A stretch of 64,000 nucleotides of DNA from Bradyrhizobium erythrophlei (GCF_900129425.1 NZ_LT670817.1:5952001-6016000), one strand, 5' to 3'; positions 35,892-45,162 are shown, numbered from the stretch's first letter. Notes: generated by a model not told the origin, from the letters alone. Program-made: numbers and translations.

Positions 35892-36078
35892 GGACGTCTC
35901 TCCATCGTGCGAAGTGCCCCCACAGTGGCTTAGCTCAAGGGGCTGCACGCGCGTGTGAGTTGCTTCACATTCGCCGCGATAAAACATTCGCGAATTTTGT
36001 CTGGATCAATCGGAATGGTTGTGTCCGCGCCAATCCCGCGCGGCTGTCTGGAGGCGCCCGCGGGGGTAAAAGCGTGAT

Positions 36079-36270
36079 GAGATGAGGTTAGATTGAGCTA
36101 GGACGCAGCGGAAACTTTACCTCTCCCGTAGGGAGAGGTCGGCGCGTAGCGCCGGGTGGGGGTTACGGTCTATCGTTGGGGCAGCCCCCCTCACCCGATT
36201 TGCTGCGCAAATCGACCTCTCCCCGCTGGGGAGAGGTGAAGCACACCGATTCAAATTAAAACCATCTTGC
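36079..36270. repeat. Long intergenic palindromic repeat, copy C (inverted relative to copy B)
   Basis: This is the reverse-orientation counterpart of 22016-22250. The right flank AATTAAAACCATCTTGC, read backwards, matches the AGCAAGATGGTTTCAA flank there, and the left flank GAGGTTAGATTGAGCT matches CTCAATCTAACTTCAT. The core has hairpins CCTCTCCC-GTA-GGGAGAGG and CCTCTCCCC-GCT-GGGGAGAGG. It lies just downstream of the Crp-type gene. Confidence 0.8.
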
Positions 36271-36271
36271 G

Positions 36272-37018
36272 CTATTCGCCTTCGTTTCCGCCCGCTTCGA
36301 CCAGCGCCCGGAGCGCTTCGGTATTGAGCACGACGATGGCCCCGTGCTCGAGGCGAACCCAGTTGCGGGCCGCCCAAATCCGCAGCTGCTTGTTGATGCT
36401 CTCCCGCGTCATCCCGACCATCTCGCTGATTTCCTGCTGGGTAACGGCGATGGTCCGGCCTCCGGGCGCGGGCTTATGTTTGTCGGTCAGACGAATGAGC
36501 GCGCTGGCGAGCCGCCCCGGCAGATTCTGGAGAATGACCTCCTCAACCTGGTCACTGGTCCACCGCAGCCGCGTGCAAAGCAGCTCGATGAACTTCATGG
36601 CCAGCTCCGGCTGGCTTCGCACGAAGGGAATAAACTCGCGACGGTCGATGATGAATATTTCGCAATTGGTGTTGGCGGTAGCGTCGGCAGTCCGCGCCCG
36701 CCCATCGAGCACCGCGACTTCACCGAAAATCTCGCCGGCGCTGATCAGATTCAAGATTGCGCTGCGGCCCTCGGCGGACGAGATGCTGATCTTCACCGTG
36801 CCGCTAAGCACCGCAAACAGGCTGTTGCCGGGATCTCCCTTGGAAAAAATCGCGGCTCCCCGCTTCAGCGTGGAGTGCTTGGCATAACGGCAGAGCTGGT
36901 CGAGCGCGCCGGCATCAAGATCGCAGAAAATCGGATGGTTGCGCAGGACCGATAGCGTACTGCTCGCAACAGACCGAGGTTGAGCTTTTAGGTCCTGGGG
37001 CACGCCGGTCACGACCAT
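36272..37018 (-). CDS. Crp/Fnr family transcriptional regulator
   Basis: A 248-residue regulator. A cyclic-nucleotide-type beta roll covers about residues 28-140 (ILNLISAGEIFGEVAVLDGR), followed by the dimer helix and a winged HTH at 193-213 (TQQEISEMVGMTRESINKQL). There is no N-terminal cysteine cluster, so it is not an oxygen sensor of the Fnr type. The pocket resembles cAMP-binding members, but ligand binding is not certain. The protein may control distant genes, since its neighbours are a repeat and a 233-bp gap. A downstream start near residue 20 is possible. Confidence 0.88.
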   Translation of the reverse strand: MVVTGVPQDLKAQPRSVASSTLSVLRNHPIFCDLDAGALDQLCRYAKHSTLKRGAAIFSKGDPGNSLFAVLSGTVKISISSAEGRSAILNLISAGEIFGEVAVLDGRARTADATANTNCEIFIIDRREFIPFVRSQPELAMKFIELLCTRLRWTSDQVEEVILQNLPGRLASALIRLTDKHKPAPGGRTIAVTQQEISEMVGMTRESINKQLRIWAARNWVRLEHGAIVVLNTEALRALVEAGGNEGE

Positions 37019-37251
37019 CTGGTGATTTTGCCCATCATCGGCGGATCGTGCTAAATGCTGGGCCAGCCGAGGGCCATCATCCGCCGCCGTATCTCGCAGT
37101 TATACGCCCGCATCATGAACACGGCAAGAAAGAGCCGAATTACCGCCATATCCTTCAATCCGCTGCACGCGAGGGGTGCGAATGATCGGGCGGCAATTTT
37201 AGATGTATACCGCACCACGTCCGCCGAAACAGCCCCCGCCCACCTGCCGGC

Positions 37252-38220
37252 TCAGTCGCTGGCGAGGCCCATTTCTTTAATCACGCGGGCATATTTGGCG
37301 AGCTGATCCCGCGTCATGGCACGCAGTTCCTCGGCCGAGCTGCCGCGCACCGCGAAACCCAGATCCTCGAGCTTGCGCCGAACCTCCGGATCCGCCAGCG
37401 CCTTCAGCACTTCGGCATTCAGCCTTGCGGTGATGTCCTTCGGCGTTCCCGCCGGCGCCAGGATCGCAAACCAGGAATTGAAGAAGAACCCGGGCAGACC
37501 GGACTCCGAAACCGTGGGCACGTCGGGGAATTGCGGCAACCTCTTCTCTGTGGTCACCCCGATCAGCCGGAGCTGGCCGCCGCGCACCAGTGCCGCGACG
37601 GTCCCGAGGCCCTGAAAGGCGACCGGAATCTGGCCGGAGGCGACGTCGGTCGCCGCCTGCGTGGCGCCCTTGTAGGGCACATGGGTCAGCGATATCCCGG
37701 CTTGGGAGGCGAACATCGCCATCGCCAGATGCTGCGGGCTGCCCGGGCCACCGGAGCCGTAGTTGATCTTTCCGGGCGCGGCCTTTGCTGCGGCGATCAG
37801 GTCCGCCGCGGTCTTGTAGGGGGACTGGTTGTTGGCGATCAGCCCCCATTCCACGGTGGCGACCAGCGATACCGGCTCGAAATCCTTCAAAATGTCCCAG
37901 GGCATTTTCGAATGCAGGCTGGGCACCATGGTCATGACGCTGTCGTTGAAACCGCCGATCGTGTAGCCGTCCGGCTCGGCCCGCGCGACCTGCTCGGCAC
38001 CGATCAGCCCCGAAGCCCCGGGCTGGTTGATGATGACGATCTGCTGGCCCATGTCGTCGCCCATCTTCTGGGTTACGATCCTGGCTGCGACGTCAACGGC
38101 GCTCGCCGCCGCCAGCGGCACGATCATCCGGATCGGCCGCTCCGGATAGGCCCCCTGCGCGAGCGCGCTGGAGCTTGCGAGGAGCGCGAGCGCGGGGACC
38201 AGCGAGTGAAGCAGCCGCAT
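37252..38220 (-). CDS. Bug-family (tripartite tricarboxylate transporter type) substrate receptor
   Basis: A 322-residue receptor with a Sec signal (LVPALALLASSSALAQGAYP). Bug motifs are present: ERPIRMIVPLAAASAVDVAA, IVIINQPGASGLIGAEQVAR, DGYTIGGFNDSVMT, GKINYGSGGPGSPQHLAMAM and HVPYKGATQAATD. The usual GGPAD-type motif is altered to AAASAVD, so the ligand pocket differs from the 27967 protein. No TctA or TctB gene is nearby. The gene diverges from an amidohydrolase gene across 176 bp, and the two might share a substrate. Confidence 0.88.
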   Translation of the reverse strand: MRLLHSLVPALALLASSSALAQGAYPERPIRMIVPLAAASAVDVAARIVTQKMGDDMGQQIVIINQPGASGLIGAEQVARAEPDGYTIGGFNDSVMTMVPSLHSKMPWDILKDFEPVSLVATVEWGLIANNQSPYKTAADLIAAAKAAPGKINYGSGGPGSPQHLAMAMFASQAGISLTHVPYKGATQAATDVASGQIPVAFQGLGTVAALVRGGQLRLIGVTTEKRLPQFPDVPTVSESGLPGFFFNSWFAILAPAGTPKDITARLNAEVLKALADPEVRRKLEDLGFAVRGSSAEELRAMTRDQLAKYARVIKEMGLASD

Positions 38221-38396
38221 ACCAGATTTCTCCCTTTTTAACTGGATGACGTACCAATGGACGGCCGCAATCCTGCCGAGAATGATTGCCCTGTCGCTTC
38301 CGGCTTGGCAATGTGCAGGAGAAGAAATGAAGAACGGGCCGGCGCCTCAATCGACCGGCCATGGGAAACGCCGGCTATGCCATCGAGGGAGAACGA

Positions 38397-39485
38397 ATGA
38401 CCACCCGTAGAAATTTTTTGAGAGGCGCGGCCGCGACCGGTATCGCCTTTTGCAGTTGCGGCATGCTGAATGCGGCACGGGCGCAACCGAAGTCGCCGCG
38501 CCTGCCGGTCAAGGTTGGCGGCAAGCGCGTCCTGACCGTGGATGCCCACGCGCATTGCTATTTCCATGAAGCCATCAATCTGATGGGCGCCGACGCCGAC
38601 AAGGTGCTGCCGCCGGTCAAGGGCGCCCCGGAGCACTTCATCGTCATCGAGAAGCGTCTCAAGGAAATGGACGCGATGGCCATCGACATGGAGGTGCTGT
38701 CGATCAATCCGTTCTGGTACGGCAGGGATCGCGACACCGCGGGCCAGATCGTCAAGGTCCAGAACGAGAAACTGGCCGAGCTTTGCGCCTCGCGGCCGGA
38801 CCGCTTCGCGGCGTTCGCCTCGCTAAGCCTGCAATTTCCGGACCTCGCGGTGCAGCAGCTCGAAACCGCGGTCAAGAAGCAGGGCCTGCGCGGGGCCGCC
38901 ATCGGCGCCACCGTGCTGGGCGAGGATTTCTCCGATCCCAAATTCCATCCGGTCTGGGCCAAGGCCGAAGAACTCGGCGCCGTGCTGTTCATTCACCCCC
39001 AAAGCACGCCGGAGCTCGCCAAGCGCTTCAAGGGCAATGGCTGGCTGTCGAATACGATCGGCAATCCGCTCGACACCACGATCGCCCTGCAGCACCTGAT
39101 CTTCGAAGGGACCCTCGATCGCTTTCCCGGCCTGAAAATCCTCGCGGCGCATGGCGGCGGCTATCTCGGCTCTTATGCGGCGCGGGACGACCACGCCTGC
39201 TTCGTGTCGCCGCAGAACTGCAATCCGAACATCACGCTGAAAAAGAAGCCCTCGGAATATCTCAACCAGCTCCATTTCGACGCCATGGTGTTCACGCCGG
39301 AGGGGCTTCGACACCTGGTGGCGCAGGTCGGCGCCAGCCAGATCGTGCTCGGCACCGACCACCCGATCCCCTGGGAAGAGCATCCGGTCGACCGGGTCTT
39401 CGCGACCACCACGCTCTCGGACAAGCAGAAGATGGCCATTCTCGGCGGCAACGCGGCCCGCCTGTTCGGGATCAAGGAAGCCTGA
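38397..39485 (+). CDS. Exported amidohydrolase (ACMSD-like, amidohydrolase_2 family)
   Basis: A 362-residue protein with a Tat signal (MTTRRNFLRGAAATGIAFCS) ending ARAQ. The TIM-barrel metal motifs are VDAHAHCYFH near the N-terminus of the mature protein, a barrel His in FIHPQSTPE, AAHGGGYLGSY and the final LGTDHPIPW aspartate. The family holds decarboxylases such as ACMSD and gamma-resorcylate decarboxylase as well as hydrolases acting on ring or carboxylate compounds. Export to the periplasm is unusual for the decarboxylases. The ATG at 38397 follows GAGGGAGAACG. It diverges from a Bug receptor gene. Confidence 0.82.
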   Translation: MTTRRNFLRGAAATGIAFCSCGMLNAARAQPKSPRLPVKVGGKRVLTVDAHAHCYFHEAINLMGADADKVLPPVKGAPEHFIVIEKRLKEMDAMAIDMEVLSINPFWYGRDRDTAGQIVKVQNEKLAELCASRPDRFAAFASLSLQFPDLAVQQLETAVKKQGLRGAAIGATVLGEDFSDPKFHPVWAKAEELGAVLFIHPQSTPELAKRFKGNGWLSNTIGNPLDTTIALQHLIFEGTLDRFPGLKILAAHGGGYLGSYAARDDHACFVSPQNCNPNITLKKKPSEYLNQLHFDAMVFTPEGLRHLVAQVGASQIVLGTDHPIPWEEHPVDRVFATTTLSDKQKMAILGGNAARLFGIKEA

Positions 39486-39657
39486 TTTCGATACCAGGCT
39501 GGCCGGTCAGAAGCCTCGGCGCGTTGGAGAATACGCGTCGGCCGTCAGCCGCTCAGGCCGCGTTTGAAAGTCACTGGCATTGTATCGCGGGAGATGATGA
39601 CTCTCCCGCCGCGACGTATTTGATGGAGGTCAAGGGCTCGCCGGCCCTCCGGCATAT

Positions 39658-39679
39658 CGGTATGCTGTTCGCCATACCG
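39658..39679. promoter_or_regulatory. Inverted repeat just upstream of the Zn-alcohol dehydrogenase gene
   Basis: CGGTATG (39658-39664) and CATACCG (39673-39679) form a 7-bp stem with an 8-base loop, ending 19 bases before the ATG at 39699. It could be an operator or a leader hairpin that shields the ribosome-binding site of the first gene of the dehydrogenase-kinase-CHAD operon. Confidence 0.35.
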
Positions 39680-39698
39680 GTTACGTGCGGAGTAACAG

Positions 39699-40697
39699 AT
39701 GCGCGCCATGGTATTGCCGGCTCCCGGGGCACCTCTCCAGATGCAGGAGCGCGCCGATCCCCTCCCCGGCGGTGGAGAAATTCGCGTCAAGGTGAGCGCG
39801 TGCGGGGTCTGCCGGACCGATCTTCACGTCGTCGACGCGGAGCTTCCCGGCATCAAATACCCCATTATTCCCGGCCACGAGATCGTCGGCCGCGTCGACC
39901 TCATCGGCACTAACGTCAGCACCCACCGCATCGGCGACCGGGTCGGGATCCCCTGGCTCGGCTACACCTGCGGCGTCTGCCGTTTCTGCAGGGAGGGCAT
40001 GGAGAACCTCTGCGACAATCCGCTGTTCACGGGGTACACGCGGGACGGCGGTTTCGCCACCCACACCATTGCCGACGCGCGTTATGCTTTTCCGCTCGGC
40101 GAAGGTGGTGACGACGTTTCGATCGCACCGCTGTTGTGCGCCGGCCTGATCGGCTGGCGGTCGCTGGTGATGGCGGGCGGCGCCGGCCGGCTCGGAATCT
40201 ACGGCTTCGGCGCAGCCGGGCACATCGTCGCCCAGATCGCGCGCTGGCAGGGCCGCTCCGTTTACGCCTTCACGCGATCCGGCGACGTCGCGGCACAGGG
40301 TTTTGCCCGCCGGTTAGGAGCGGTATGGGCCGGCGCGTCGGACCAGCGGCCTGACGTCGCGCTCGATGCTGCCATCATCTACGCCCCGGCCGGGGAACTG
40401 GTCCCGGCGGCGCTGCGCGCGGTACGCAAGGGCGGCACGGTAGTGTGTGCGGGAATCCATATGAGCGACATTCCGAGCTTTCCTTACGATATTCTTTGGG
40501 AAGAACGGCAGCTAGTGTCGGTGGCCAACCTCACGCGCCGCGACGGACTGGATTTCCTCAAGATTGCCCCGCAGGCCGGAATCCGGACCCAGACCACGGC
40601 GTTCCCGCTGGCCGAGGCCAACGACGTCCTGACAAAGCTGCGGACCGGACAGATCCTGGGTGCCGCCGTGCTCAAACCCCAGGCCGGCAGCGCATGA
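39699..40697 (+). CDS. Zinc-dependent alcohol dehydrogenase (medium-chain family)
   Basis: A 332-residue protein. The catalytic zinc site is C38 (GVCRTDLHVVDAELP) and H60-E61 (PGHEIVG). The structural zinc is held by C90, C93, C96 and C104 (CGVCRFCREGMENLC). The nucleotide-binding loop is GIYGFGAAGHIVAQIA. It matches the AdhA-like zinc-binding dehydrogenases that oxidise small alcohols or reduce aldehydes with NAD(P). The stop overlaps the next start by 4 bp (ATGA), so it is translationally coupled to an unusual kinase-like fusion. Confidence 0.9.
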   Translation: MRAMVLPAPGAPLQMQERADPLPGGGEIRVKVSACGVCRTDLHVVDAELPGIKYPIIPGHEIVGRVDLIGTNVSTHRIGDRVGIPWLGYTCGVCRFCREGMENLCDNPLFTGYTRDGGFATHTIADARYAFPLGEGGDDVSIAPLLCAGLIGWRSLVMAGGAGRLGIYGFGAAGHIVAQIARWQGRSVYAFTRSGDVAAQGFARRLGAVWAGASDQRPDVALDAAIIYAPAGELVPAALRAVRKGGTVVCAGIHMSDIPSFPYDILWEERQLVSVANLTRRDGLDFLKIAPQAGIRTQTTAFPLAEANDVLTKLRTGQILGAAVLKPQAGSA

Positions 40698-42256
40698 CCG
40701 ATTCAACGGCCGCCGATACCCGCACCCAGGAAAGCGTCTTTGCATTTCTCGCGGACCCGGCAATACATCCTGAGGTTCATCGGATCGATACGCATGCAGC
40801 GACGGTTTTTCTCGAAGGCGACCGCGCGCTGAAGATCAAGCGCGCCGTCCGTTTCCCGTACCTCGATTATTCGACGCTCGAGAAGCGGAAAGCCGCCTGC
40901 GATGAAGAGATCAGAATAAACCGCCCATTCGCGCCGCAGATCTATCATCGCGTCGTCCCGATCACGCGGAATGCCGACGGATCGCTTGAGATCGACGGAA
41001 AGGGTACGCCGGTCGAATTCGCGATCGAAATGACCCGCTTCGATGAGCGCCGGACCATCGATCATCTGGCGGAAGCCGGCCCGCTGGATCCCGAACTCGT
41101 CGATGCCGTGGCGGATGCGATCGCAGCCTCGCACCTCAACGCGCCGCCGGCGCCCGCCGAAGCCTGGATCGCGTCGATCCTGTCCATCATCGAGGGCAAT
41201 ACCACCGCGTTCCGAACCGCAGCCTGCTTCTCCACGAATGAGGTCGATGACCTCGACGAAGCATCCCGGTCGGCGTTATCAAGAGTTCGAGAGTTGCTGG
41301 AACGGCGCGGGCGGCAGGGATGCGTGCGGCGCTGCCATGGCGATCTGCATCTGGCGAACATCGTCCTGATTGATCACAGGCCGGTGTTGTTCGATGCGAT
41401 CGAGTTCGATCCTGAGATCGCGTCGATCGATGTGCTCTACGACCTTGCATTCGCCATGATGGATTGCATCCGCTATGACCGGCACGCGGCTGCGTGCGCG
41501 CTTCTCAACAGATATTTGAGCGCGACACCCAGCGAAAATCTCGACGCACTCGCCGCCCTTCCTCTGTTCCTGTCGCTGCGCGCCGCCATCCGCGCCAATG
41601 TGATGCTGGCCCGTCAGGGGCGGAACTCCGGCGACACGACGGATGCGATGCAATCGGCGCGGGCGTATTTCGAGATTGCGCGCCTCGCAATCCATCCTCC
41701 AGCGCCGGCGCTGGTCGCGATCGGCGGGTTGTCCGGAACCGGGAAATCCATTCTGGCGCGCAGCCTCGCGCCCGCCGTCATGCCGTTGCCGGGAGCGGTG
41801 GTGCTGCGCACGGACGTGCTGCGAAAGCAACACTTTCAGGTCCGTGAGACGGACCGGCTTCCCGCAAGCGCATATCAGCCGGAGATCACGGAACAGATTT
41901 ACGAAATCCTCCTGCAGCGCGCGTCGCGGATCCTTTCCCAGGGCCATTCCGTCGTCGTCGATGCGGTGTTTGCCCGGGAATCGGAGCGAGCCGCGATCCG
42001 CGACGCCGCGCGCAAATTGGATATCCGCTTTGTCGGCCTGTTCCTCGAGGCGGACCTCGCCACCCGGCTGAGCCGCGTCGGTCGCCGCGCGGGCGATGCA
42101 TCCGACGCGACGCCCGAAATCGCCGGGCTGCAAGAGAAATATGAGATCGGTGCAGTCGATTGGACGGTCATCGATGCCTCCGGCACACCTGAGCAAACCC
42201 TGATACAATCCCAACGCTGGATCAATCCCGATGAGCCGGCTCGACGGCTCCAATAG
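40694..42256 (+). CDS. Bifunctional aminoglycoside-phosphotransferase-like / AAA P-loop kinase fusion
   Basis: A 520-residue two-domain protein. Residues about 30-310 form a protein-kinase-like APH domain with the catalytic loop CHGDLHLANIVL (215-225) and a metal-binding FDAIEFDP (233-240). Residues about 338-510 form a P-loop kinase with Walker A GGLSGTGKS (344-352), resembling chloramphenicol-phosphotransferase or zeta-toxin-like AAA_33 kinases. The architecture is known in many proteobacteria without a settled substrate. The ATG at 40694 lies inside the stop of the alcohol dehydrogenase gene. The CHAD gene follows 11 bp later, so all three are one operon. Confidence 0.88.
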   Translation: MTDSTAADTRTQESVFAFLADPAIHPEVHRIDTHAATVFLEGDRALKIKRAVRFPYLDYSTLEKRKAACDEEIRINRPFAPQIYHRVVPITRNADGSLEIDGKGTPVEFAIEMTRFDERRTIDHLAEAGPLDPELVDAVADAIAASHLNAPPAPAEAWIASILSIIEGNTTAFRTAACFSTNEVDDLDEASRSALSRVRELLERRGRQGCVRRCHGDLHLANIVLIDHRPVLFDAIEFDPEIASIDVLYDLAFAMMDCIRYDRHAAACALLNRYLSATPSENLDALAALPLFLSLRAAIRANVMLARQGRNSGDTTDAMQSARAYFEIARLAIHPPAPALVAIGGLSGTGKSILARSLAPAVMPLPGAVVLRTDVLRKQHFQVRETDRLPASAYQPEITEQIYEILLQRASRILSQGHSVVVDAVFARESERAAIRDAARKLDIRFVGLFLEADLATRLSRVGRRAGDASDATPEIAGLQEKYEIGAVDWTVIDASGTPEQTLIQSQRWINPDEPARRLQ

Positions 42257-42267
42257 CGCAAGATAGC

Positions 42268-43188
42268 ATGGCGCCATCCCCACCATCAAAAAGCAACGCA
42301 GTCCTTCGGGCCGGACGAATGCGAATAGATCCAACAATGGCGTGCGACACCGCGTTTCGCGTGATAGCGCGCCGCTGCCTGTCGGAGTTGACCGCAAATC
42401 ACGAGGCGACCTGCAAAGGCGACCCCGCGGCGCTGTATCAGATGCGCGTCGCGCTGACGCGCTTGCGCACGGCCATCTTGTTCTTCTCGCCGATGGTTGC
42501 GGACTCCCAGCGAACGCAAATAAGGCAGGAGCTGAAGTGGCTGAACGGCCATCTTGGCGCGGTGCGGGATCTGGACGTCGCGATCGCGCAGCTGAAAGCC
42601 GCTGACAAACGCCGGCCGCGAGCTGTACCTTATTATCGTTCCTGGAACGGGAAACGGGCGGACGCCCAGCGGCTTTTGGCGAGGGCACTTCGGTCAGCCA
42701 GGTATCGGCGGCTGGTCAAAAACCTATCCGGTTGGATCGACCACGGACCCTGGTCCATCGAGGCGGGAACGCAGCTGGCCAGGGAGCGGGCTTCTCCGAT
42801 CGTCATCTACAGCGCGCGCAAGCTGACGCGGTGGCAGGAGAAACTTCTGAAGAAGCGCCGCAAGCTTCCGAAGATGAGCACCAGGAAGCGTCATCGGCTG
42901 CGTCTGTTGAACAAGAAGCTATCCTATTCGATCGAATTCTTCGAAGGGCTGTTTCCGGACAAAGGATTTGCAAAGCAGCAGGCGGCGCTGAAGTACCTGC
43001 GCAGGGCGAAGCGATCGCTCGGACAGTTGAACGACGACGCCAACAGCCAATCTCTGGCGGCCGCGCTGCAGCGAGAGGGTATCGAGGCGCCCTTGAAAAT
43101 TCTCACCCGAAAACGGGAAAAACGCCTGATACGAACCACGACGGCGGCTTACGAGAAACTGGCGGCGCTGAAACCGCTCCGGGCCTGA
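42268..43188 (+). CDS. CHAD domain-containing protein
   Basis: A 306-residue, strongly basic helical protein. The region MACDTAFRVIARRCLSELTA, then YQMRVALTRLRTAILFF and LKWLNGHLGAVRDLDV, is the standard CHAD N-terminal half. LRLLNKKLSYSIEFFEGLF and LKYLRRAKRSLGQLNDDAN give the second half. CHAD domains bind polyphosphate through rows of Arg and Lys and associate with polyphosphate granules. It is the third gene of the dehydrogenase-kinase-CHAD operon. The usual N-terminal CYTH domain is absent. Confidence 0.9.
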   Translation: MAPSPPSKSNAVLRAGRMRIDPTMACDTAFRVIARRCLSELTANHEATCKGDPAALYQMRVALTRLRTAILFFSPMVADSQRTQIRQELKWLNGHLGAVRDLDVAIAQLKAADKRRPRAVPYYRSWNGKRADAQRLLARALRSARYRRLVKNLSGWIDHGPWSIEAGTQLARERASPIVIYSARKLTRWQEKLLKKRRKLPKMSTRKRHRLRLLNKKLSYSIEFFEGLFPDKGFAKQQAALKYLRRAKRSLGQLNDDANSQSLAAALQREGIEAPLKILTRKREKRLIRTTTAAYEKLAALKPLRA

Positions 43189-43251
43189 CTGCCCCGCTCA
43201 TTGACCTTGCGTCCAACTCGCCGAAAGACGGCGGGCCGGCGAAGGCAATCC

Positions 43252-44091
43252 CTACAGCAACTTCCCGTCCGGCCCAAAGAACGGATGCGGCCCGTCGAAA
43301 TCGCCGATCGGGACCTGATGCGTGACGACGCTGCCGAAGCGCTCGCCGGGAAACCAGCTATGCAGATGAAACGCCGGCGGCTCGACCTTGAACGATGGCT
43401 CGCGCAATTGCGCCAGGTCGAGGTCGACGGCGTGATTTGGCGCTGGGCAGATCGTCGAGGGGACGCCGGCGAACATCGCGAGCGTCGCGCGATGCACGTG
43501 ACCACAGGCGATCAGCTGCACACGTGGATGACGCTTCACGACCGTGGCCAATTCGCCGGCGTTGAGCAGGTTCTGACGGTCCATGTGCCAGATGCCGGTT
43601 GTGAACGGCGGGTGGTGCAGAAACACCAGCGCGGGTCGGTCCGGCGAGGACGCAAGCGTGGCGTCCAGCCATTGCAGGGTGGCCGCGTCGAGTTCGCCAT
43701 GCGGCTTACCGGCGACGCTCGAATCCAGCAGCACCAGATCGAGGCCGCCCACTGCAACCCGTTGATTGAGCGACTCCGATGCAAAGGCATAGTCAGCGTC
43801 CGGAAATGCCGCGCGCATCAACTCGCGCGAATCGTGATTGCCGGGAATGCCGACAAAGGGCAGCTCAAGCCGCGCCAGCAGGCGCTTGAGATGCTCATAT
43901 TCCTCAGCCATCGGCGTATCCGCAAGATCGCCCGAGATCACCACGAGGTCAGGCCTCGGCCTGAATGCGTTCAAGGCCGCCACGCAACGCTCCAGCGCGC
44001 TTGCCGTATTGACCCTTCCGTAGGCGAGCGAGCCCGGCGGCTTGATATGCAGATCGGAAATCTGCGCGATCAGAACGGGTTTTGGCGGCAT
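43252..44091 (-). CDS. Metallophosphoesterase (CpdA/GpdQ-like phosphodiesterase)
   Basis: A 279-residue calcineurin-type enzyme with all metal motifs: QISDLHIKPP (D-x-H), VVISGDLADT (GD), GIPGNHDSRE (GNHD), VFLHHPPF and IACGHVHRA (GHxH). The set and length match cyclic-nucleotide and glycerophosphodiester phosphodiesterases. It lies 9 bp after the ABC ATPase gene on the same strand, so it is the last gene of that import operon. This suggests that the imported compound is a phosphodiester or other organophosphate cleaved in the cytoplasm (inference). No signal peptide is present. Confidence 0.9.
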   Translation of the reverse strand: MPPKPVLIAQISDLHIKPPGSLAYGRVNTASALERCVAALNAFRPRPDLVVISGDLADTPMAEEYEHLKRLLARLELPFVGIPGNHDSRELMRAAFPDADYAFASESLNQRVAVGGLDLVLLDSSVAGKPHGELDAATLQWLDATLASSPDRPALVFLHHPPFTTGIWHMDRQNLLNAGELATVVKRHPRVQLIACGHVHRATLAMFAGVPSTICPAPNHAVDLDLAQLREPSFKVEPPAFHLHSWFPGERFGSVVTHQVPIGDFDGPHPFFGPDGKLL

Positions 44092-44100
44092 CGGCGTCCT

Positions 44101-45162
44101 TCAATGTTCCGGTGGCAACAGCCTGACGGCGTCAGGCGCGATAAGCAGTCCGATCCGTTCGCCGGCCTGGGCCTTGATGGTGTTCGGCGCGTCGACGGTG
44201 AGAAATTTGCCGGATGCGCCGCTGACGATCATGCGTTGCCGGTCGCCGATGAAACTGACGCTGTCGATGATCCCACACAGCGGGGCGCCATCGGCCTCGA
44301 CGACGCGGATGGTTTCGGGGCGGATCATGGCGACCGCAGCCGGCAGGTTCATGTCGCCGCCGATCGGCTGCCGCCCGCCCGGCAATACCAGATGGCCGTT
44401 CTCGAGCGGCGATTCGATGATGTTCGCGGCCCCAATGAATTCGGCGACGAAGCGATTCTTCGGCGTGAAATAGATCTCGCGCGGCGTGCCGATCTGGGCA
44501 ATCGCGCCTTTTTGCATGACCACGATGCGGTCGCCGAGCTCCATGGCCTCCGATTGATCATGCGTCACATAGATCGTGGTGATGCCGAGCGCGCGCAGCA
44601 GACGGTTGAGTTCGCCGCGCAGCCGGTCGCGCAACGCGGCGTCGAGCGCGGTCAGGGGCTCGTCGAGCAGCAGGATGCCGGGCCGGATCGCCACCGCACG
44701 CGCCAGCGCGACGCGCTGGCGCTGGCCACCGGAGAGCTGGTCGACGCGGCGGTTCTCCAGCCCCGTGATATTGGTCAGCACCACCAGTTCGGCAATGCGC
44801 GCCGCGCGCGCCTGCCTCGCCATGCCGCGGATTTTCAGGCCGTAGCCGATATTGTCCGCCACGGTCATGTTCGGAAACAGCGCGTAGGACTGAAACACCA
44901 TGCCGACATTGCGCTGCTCGATCGGCACCGAGGTCATATCGTTGCCGTCGAACAGCACCCGGCCGCCAGCGTCTGGCAATTCCAGCCCGGCGATGATGCG
45001 CAGCATGGTGGTCTTGCCGCAGCCGGAGGGGCCGAGCAGCACCAGCGTTTCGCCGCGCGCGATGTCGAGCGTGGCGGGCTCCAGCGCGCGGGTACCGTCG
45101 GCAAAGGTCTTGCCGCAGGCCTCGATGCGCACCGAGGCGCCATGTCCCAAGGTGACGCTCAT
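44101..45162 (-). CDS. ABC transporter ATP-binding protein (PotA/FbpC type)
   Basis: A 353-residue ATPase with Walker A (GPSGCGKTTM), signature LSGGQRQRVALARA, Walker B (ILLLDEPLTALD) and the switch His (VTHDQSEAME). A C-terminal TOBE-like region (IRPETIRVVEADG, LLIAPDAVRLLPPEH) is typical of importers for polyamines, iron or phosphonates. The ATG at 45162 overlaps the stop of the upstream permease gene by 4 bp, which sets the start; the longer open frame upstream is a shadow of the permease gene. Confidence 0.92.
   Translation of the reverse strand: MSVTLGHGASVRIEACGKTFADGTRALEPATLDIARGETLVLLGPSGCGKTTMLRIIAGLELPDAGGRVLFDGNDMTSVPIEQRNVGMVFQSYALFPNMTVADNIGYGLKIRGMARQARAARIAELVVLTNITGLENRRVDQLSGGQRQRVALARAVAIRPGILLLDEPLTALDAALRDRLRGELNRLLRALGITTIYVTHDQSEAMELGDRIVVMQKGAIAQIGTPREIYFTPKNRFVAEFIGAANIIESPLENGHLVLPGGRQPIGGDMNLPAAVAMIRPETIRVVEADGAPLCGIIDSVSFIGDRQRMIVSGASGKFLTVDAPNTIKAQAGERIGLLIAPDAVRLLPPEH

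Noticed and set aside
27967..38220. Possibility of a complete tripartite tricarboxylate transporter
   Set aside because: Two Bug receptors are present but no TctA or TctB membrane gene, so only orphan receptors can be claimed. The complete secondary system here is of TRAP type.
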